Below, one piece after another: positions 14,562 through 17,434 of a stretch of 17,434 bases of DNA. The translations under genes and the position numbers were made by a program. Source of the stretch: Nitrosomonas sp. (lineage in GTDB: Bacteria; Pseudomonadota; Gammaproteobacteria; Burkholderiales; Nitrosomonadaceae); contig SXJH01000087.1 in NCBI GenBank assembly GCA_005779435.1, positions 1 through 17,434 of the forward strand. Reading direction: 5' to 3'. Every line of letters begins with the position of its first letter. Position 1 is the first letter of the stretch. The notes beneath the pieces are model-generated. The model did not search any database. It had not been told where the DNA came from and worked only from the letters and a program-made list of their open reading frames with translations.

Positions 14562-15820
14562 TATAAAAAAACCTTTTGTACGGTTTTAATACCAGCCACC
14601 AGCGTGTCGACTTCGGATTTCTTATTATAGAAAGCAAACGAAGCGCGGGAAGTGGCCGGGATATTAAAGCGTTGCATGACGGGTTGCGCACAGTGATGTC
14701 CGGTGCGAACCGCGATGCCGTCCTGATTGAGTATAGTCCCGATGTCATGCGGATGAATGCCGTCGATAGTAAACGAAATGACAGCGGTTTTCTCCGCTGC
14801 GGTTCCGATAATTTTTACCCCCGGAATTTCATTCAAGCATGCGGTTGCATAATCGAGCAATGTGTTCTCATACGCAGCAATGCGCTCAATACCGATAGCC
14901 GTCAGATAATCGATAGCCGCGCCGAAACCGATCGCAGCGGCGATGGGCGGCGTTCCGGCCTCGAATTTGTGCGGGATGGTGTTATAAATCGTTTTCTCGA
15001 AGGTAACGGACGCAATCATGTCGCCGCCGCCTTTGAAAGGCTGCATGGCTTCGAGCAAAGTCGCTTTACCGTAAAGCATGCCGACGCCGGTGGGGCCGCA
15101 CAGCTTGTGTGCCGAGAACACATAAAAATCGCCATCCTGCGCCTGCACGTCGATTGTCAGGTGCGGCGCGGCTTGCGCGCCGTCGATCAGCACGGGCACG
15201 CTGTATCGGTGCGCAAAATCGATCATGCGCTTGATCGGATTGATGGTGCCGAGCGCATTCGAGACATGGATTAAACCGACGAACTTGGTACGTTCGTTGA
15301 ACAGTTTCTCGTATTCGTCGATTTCCAGTTCGCCTTTGTCGTTGATCGGCACGACGCGGATTTTTGCGCCTTTTTCGCTGGCGAGCATCTGCCACGGCAC
15401 AATGTTGGAATGGTGTTCCAGCGTCGTCAGGATGATTTCATCGCCCGCCTTAATGAATTTGCGCCCGTAACCGTGCATCACCAGATTGATCGCGTCGGTG
15501 GTGCCGCTGGTGAAAATGATTTCCCGGTCTTCTTCGGCATTGACGAATTGCTGCAGTTTACAGCGCGCACGGTGAAATTCCATCGTGGCGATCTCGGACA
15601 AATAATGGACGGCGCGATTGATATTGGCGTGCTCGGCGGTTTGATAACGCACCAAGCGGTCGATAATCTGCTGCGGCATTTGGCTGGAAGCGGCATTGTC
15701 GAAATAGACCAACGGCTTGCCGTCGATTTTGAGTTTCAGAATCGGAAAGTCGGCGCGGATTTTTTCCCAATCGACATCGCCGGTCGTTGCGGATTTCGGA
15801 GAAAAGCCGGTTGCGTTCAT
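14561..15820 (-). CDS. sufS: Cysteine desulfurase SufS
   Basis: SufS is a PLP enzyme that removes sulfur from L-cysteine to give alanine and an enzyme-bound persulfide for Fe-S clusters. The 419-aa protein is a type II desulfurase: YFDNAASSQMP (about 39-49), the aldimine Lys239 in VFSAHKLCGPTG, and the reactive Cys377 in RTGHHCAQPVMQRF. The short loop around this Cys, and the HHCAQP form, fit SufS rather than IscS. The ATG at 15820 overlaps the sufD stop as ATGA and is preceded by GGAG nine bases away; the open frame continues upstream to 16183, but that part only mirrors sufD in another frame. The stop overlaps sufU. Confidence 0.96.
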   Translation of the reverse strand: MNATGFSPKSATTGDVDWEKIRADFPILKLKIDGKPLVYFDNAASSQMPQQIIDRLVRYQTAEHANINRAVHYLSEIATMEFHRARCKLQQFVNAEEDREIIFTSGTTDAINLVMHGYGRKFIKAGDEIILTTLEHHSNIVPWQMLASEKGAKIRVVPINDKGELEIDEYEKLFNERTKFVGLIHVSNALGTINPIKRMIDFAHRYSVPVLIDGAQAAPHLTIDVQAQDGDFYVFSAHKLCGPTGVGMLYGKATLLEAMQPFKGGGDMIASVTFEKTIYNTIPHKFEAGTPPIAAAIGFGAAIDYLTAIGIERIAAYENTLLDYATACLNEIPGVKIIGTAAEKTAVISFTIDGIHPHDIGTILNQDGIAVRTGHHCAQPVMQRFNIPATSRASFAFYNKKSEVDTLVAGIKTVQKVFL

Positions 15821-17124
15821 GATGGATTGCTCCGTGTCCGTGAAAGTACCGTTTGCTCCAATTGCCGCTTCAGCGATGCGATAGGAATGCGGCTCAGAAT
15901 TTCCGCAGCGAAGGCGTACGTCAGCAAGTTGCGCGCAACGGCTTCGGATAAACCTCGGCTTTCCAGGTAAAAGATCTCTTCGCGATCCAATTGGCCGACT
16001 GTGGCGCCATGCGCGCATTTGACATCGTCCGCGAAAATTTCCAATTGCGGCTTGGTATCCACTTGCGCGGTTTTGCTCAGCAGCAAATTGCGGCTGGATT
16101 GCGATGAATTGGTGCGTTGCGCATGAGGACGGACGACGATCTTGCCATTGAACACCGCATGCGCCGAGCCGTCGACGATACATTTATGCTGCTGATGGCT
16201 GGTTCCGTTCGGTTTGACATGATCGATACAGGTATGCGTATCCGCCAATTGGCGGTCCGCGATCAGCGTCAGGCCGTCAATGGCGCATTCCGCCGCTTCG
16301 TCCGTCAATTTGACGTCGAGGTTATAGCGGGATATTTGCGATCCCAAGGAAATGCTGACCGATTGGTAATGGCTGGCATGCGCCTGCGATACCGCGCAGC
16401 TTGCCAAATGAAAAGCTTGCGGGCTGTCGCGCTGAATGCGGATATGCTTGGCATGCGCGTTTGCCGCCAAGCCGATTTCTGTGACCGAATTGGTAATGTA
16501 TGCCGACTGCGAAAGCGCGACATAATCTTCAATCAGCGTAACTTGGCTGCCCGCTTCTCCCAGCAATAAACAACGCGGATAGCTGGTAACTTCGTTTTGC
16601 GTGGCAACGAACAGCACATGGATCGGTTCGGCGATCACGGTGTTTTTGGGCACGCATATCACCGCACCGTCGCGCAGGAATGCCGTATTGAGCGCGGTAA
16701 AAATATTGCGGTCGAAAGCTGCGTGGCGACCCAGCTGGGATTCAAGAACCGCTGCATGTGACGACACGAAGTCTGGCAAATTACCGATGGTCAACTGCAA
16801 TGGATCGGCGACGGTCGACAAATGCCCGGCATAATGGCCGTCGACAAACACCAGGCGATACTTGGCTTCTTTCAAGTGCCAACGCTCAAGATCGCGCGCT
16901 TGCAGATTGCATTCGGGTCGGGACGGCTGATAAGTTAAAGGCGCAAGCGGTGAAATATCGGTAAACCGCCATTCTTCGTCGCGCCGCGTGGGCAGTTTTT
17001 GCGTGCCGACACAATCGAATGCCTGCATCCGCAGTTGGTTCAGCCAGGCTTGCGCTTCGGTTTGTTTGACGGGCCAGCACTTGAGCAAAGACGCGAGATA
17101 ATCGGGTTGAGCGGTTGCGTTCAT
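15817..17124 (-). CDS. sufD: Fe-S assembly protein SufD
   Basis: SufD forms the SufBCD scaffold complex with SufB and the ATPase SufC. The 435-aa protein has an N-terminal helical region (about 1-100, including the typical LPTRRDEEWRFTDISPL), then the right-handed beta-helix core and a helical C-terminus. The conserved C-terminal block is present: NSSQSSRNLLLS, QLEIFADDVKCAHGATVGQLD, FYLESRGLS and FAAEIL. The His in KCAHGATVG corresponds to the conserved residue implicated in cluster assembly. The ATG at 17124 overlaps the sufC stop as ATGA and has GGAG seven bases upstream. It precedes sufS directly. SufB is not in the window and would be expected upstream of sufC on this strand. Confidence 0.96.
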   Translation of the reverse strand: MNATAQPDYLASLLKCWPVKQTEAQAWLNQLRMQAFDCVGTQKLPTRRDEEWRFTDISPLAPLTYQPSRPECNLQARDLERWHLKEAKYRLVFVDGHYAGHLSTVADPLQLTIGNLPDFVSSHAAVLESQLGRHAAFDRNIFTALNTAFLRDGAVICVPKNTVIAEPIHVLFVATQNEVTSYPRCLLLGEAGSQVTLIEDYVALSQSAYITNSVTEIGLAANAHAKHIRIQRDSPQAFHLASCAVSQAHASHYQSVSISLGSQISRYNLDVKLTDEAAECAIDGLTLIADRQLADTHTCIDHVKPNGTSHQQHKCIVDGSAHAVFNGKIVVRPHAQRTNSSQSSRNLLLSKTAQVDTKPQLEIFADDVKCAHGATVGQLDREEIFYLESRGLSEAVARNLLTYAFAAEILSRIPIASLKRQLEQTVLSRTRSNPS

Positions 17125-17434
17125 GCGCTCGCTCCGGATAGCGAACGCCGGTTTTCATGCACCCAATCGTAACCGCGCGTTTCCAACTCGAGCGCCAATT
17201 CCTTGCCGCCGGTCATAACGATGCGTCCCGCCTGCATGACATGCACATAATCGGGCACGATGTAATCCAGCAAGCGTTGGTAATGCGTCACCAGAATCGT
17301 TGCGTTGTCCTTATTTGCGATCCGATTGACGCCATTGGCGACAATTCGCAAGGCATCTATGTCCAACCCCGAATCCATTTCGTCGAGAATGCTGAGTTTG
17401 GGTTCGAGCAAAGCCATTTGCAAAATTTCGTTGC
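17121..17434 (-). CDS. sufC: Fe-S assembly ATPase SufC (C-terminal part; 5' end outside window)
   Basis: This is the C-terminal 103 residues of the ABC-type ATPase of the SufBCD complex. The frame continues beyond the right edge. Visible are the segment NEILQMALLEPKL, the Walker B LSILDE, the D-loop SGLD, IDALRIVANGVN and the H-switch THYQRLLDYI, then the SufC-like ending PDYVHVMQAGRIVMTGG. One substitution stands out: the family usually has DETDSGLD or DESDSGLD, and here it is DEMDSGLD. The stop overlaps sufD as ATGA. Confidence 0.95.
   Translation of the reverse strand, partial: NEILQMALLEPKLSILDEMDSGLDIDALRIVANGVNRIANKDNATILVTHYQRLLDYIVPDYVHVMQAGRIVMTGGKELALELETRGYDWVHENRRSLSGASA

Noticed and set aside
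14561..16183. Longer form of SufS with about 120 extra N-terminal residues
   Set aside because: The extra part is sufD sequence read in another frame; the 15820 start gives the normal family length and a coupled ATGA junction.

Overview
This window looks like chromosomal DNA of a betaproteobacterium, most plausibly a Nitrosomonas-like ammonia oxidiser. The clues are moderate G+C, elongation factor P with Arg32 beside the rhamnosyltransferase EarP, a group III truncated haemoglobin, and the overall gene mix. The genus is an inference from gene content, not a proven assignment. Coding density is high and nearly all of the sequence is assigned.

Layout, left to right. (1) 1-3076: the 3' end of a diguanylate cyclase gene, then serB, both on +, convergent with an NAD-type malic enzyme on -. 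(2) 3263-5356: a group III truncated haemoglobin followed 9 bp later by a membrane sensor diguanylate cyclase, probably one transcript. (3) 5406-5540: a short non-coding mobile element (copy A) abutting the stop codon of a lipoprotein gene with an SH3-like domain (-). (4) 6492-9044: a DUF4126/SHOCT membrane protein, then earP and efp, which together make EF-P and its arginine-rhamnosylation enzyme. (5) 9081-13141, - strand: a four-gene, translationally coupled operon reading response regulator, TPR/YaiO-type outer-membrane barrel, membrane-anchored HEAT-repeat protein, and processive family-2 glycosyltransferase. This looks like an undescribed variant of a synthase-dependent exopolysaccharide export system and is the most interesting part of the window. 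(6) 13142-13435: its upstream region, with two palindromes and copy B of the mobile element. (7) 13436-17434, - strand: the end of a suf iron-sulfur operon (sufC partial, sufD, sufS, sufU) followed by a Nfu-type carrier.

How the parts fit. The Suf block assembles Fe-S clusters: SufC/SufD are scaffold components, SufS supplies persulfide, SufU is the Zn-type sulfur acceptor and Nfu probably delivers clusters. The EarP/EF-P pair relieves ribosome stalling at polyproline. Two diguanylate cyclases with intact GG(D/E)EF and RxxD motifs suggest local c-di-GMP signalling. That could plausibly feed the polysaccharide locus, but no PilZ domain or other c-di-GMP receptor is visible in the window.

Two copies of a 127-144 bp element with terminal inverted repeats and CTAA/TTAG flanking duplications are present. 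They are MITE-like, and the target duplications fit the YTAR preference of IS5-group elements. No tRNA, rRNA, CRISPR array or complete insertion sequence was seen.
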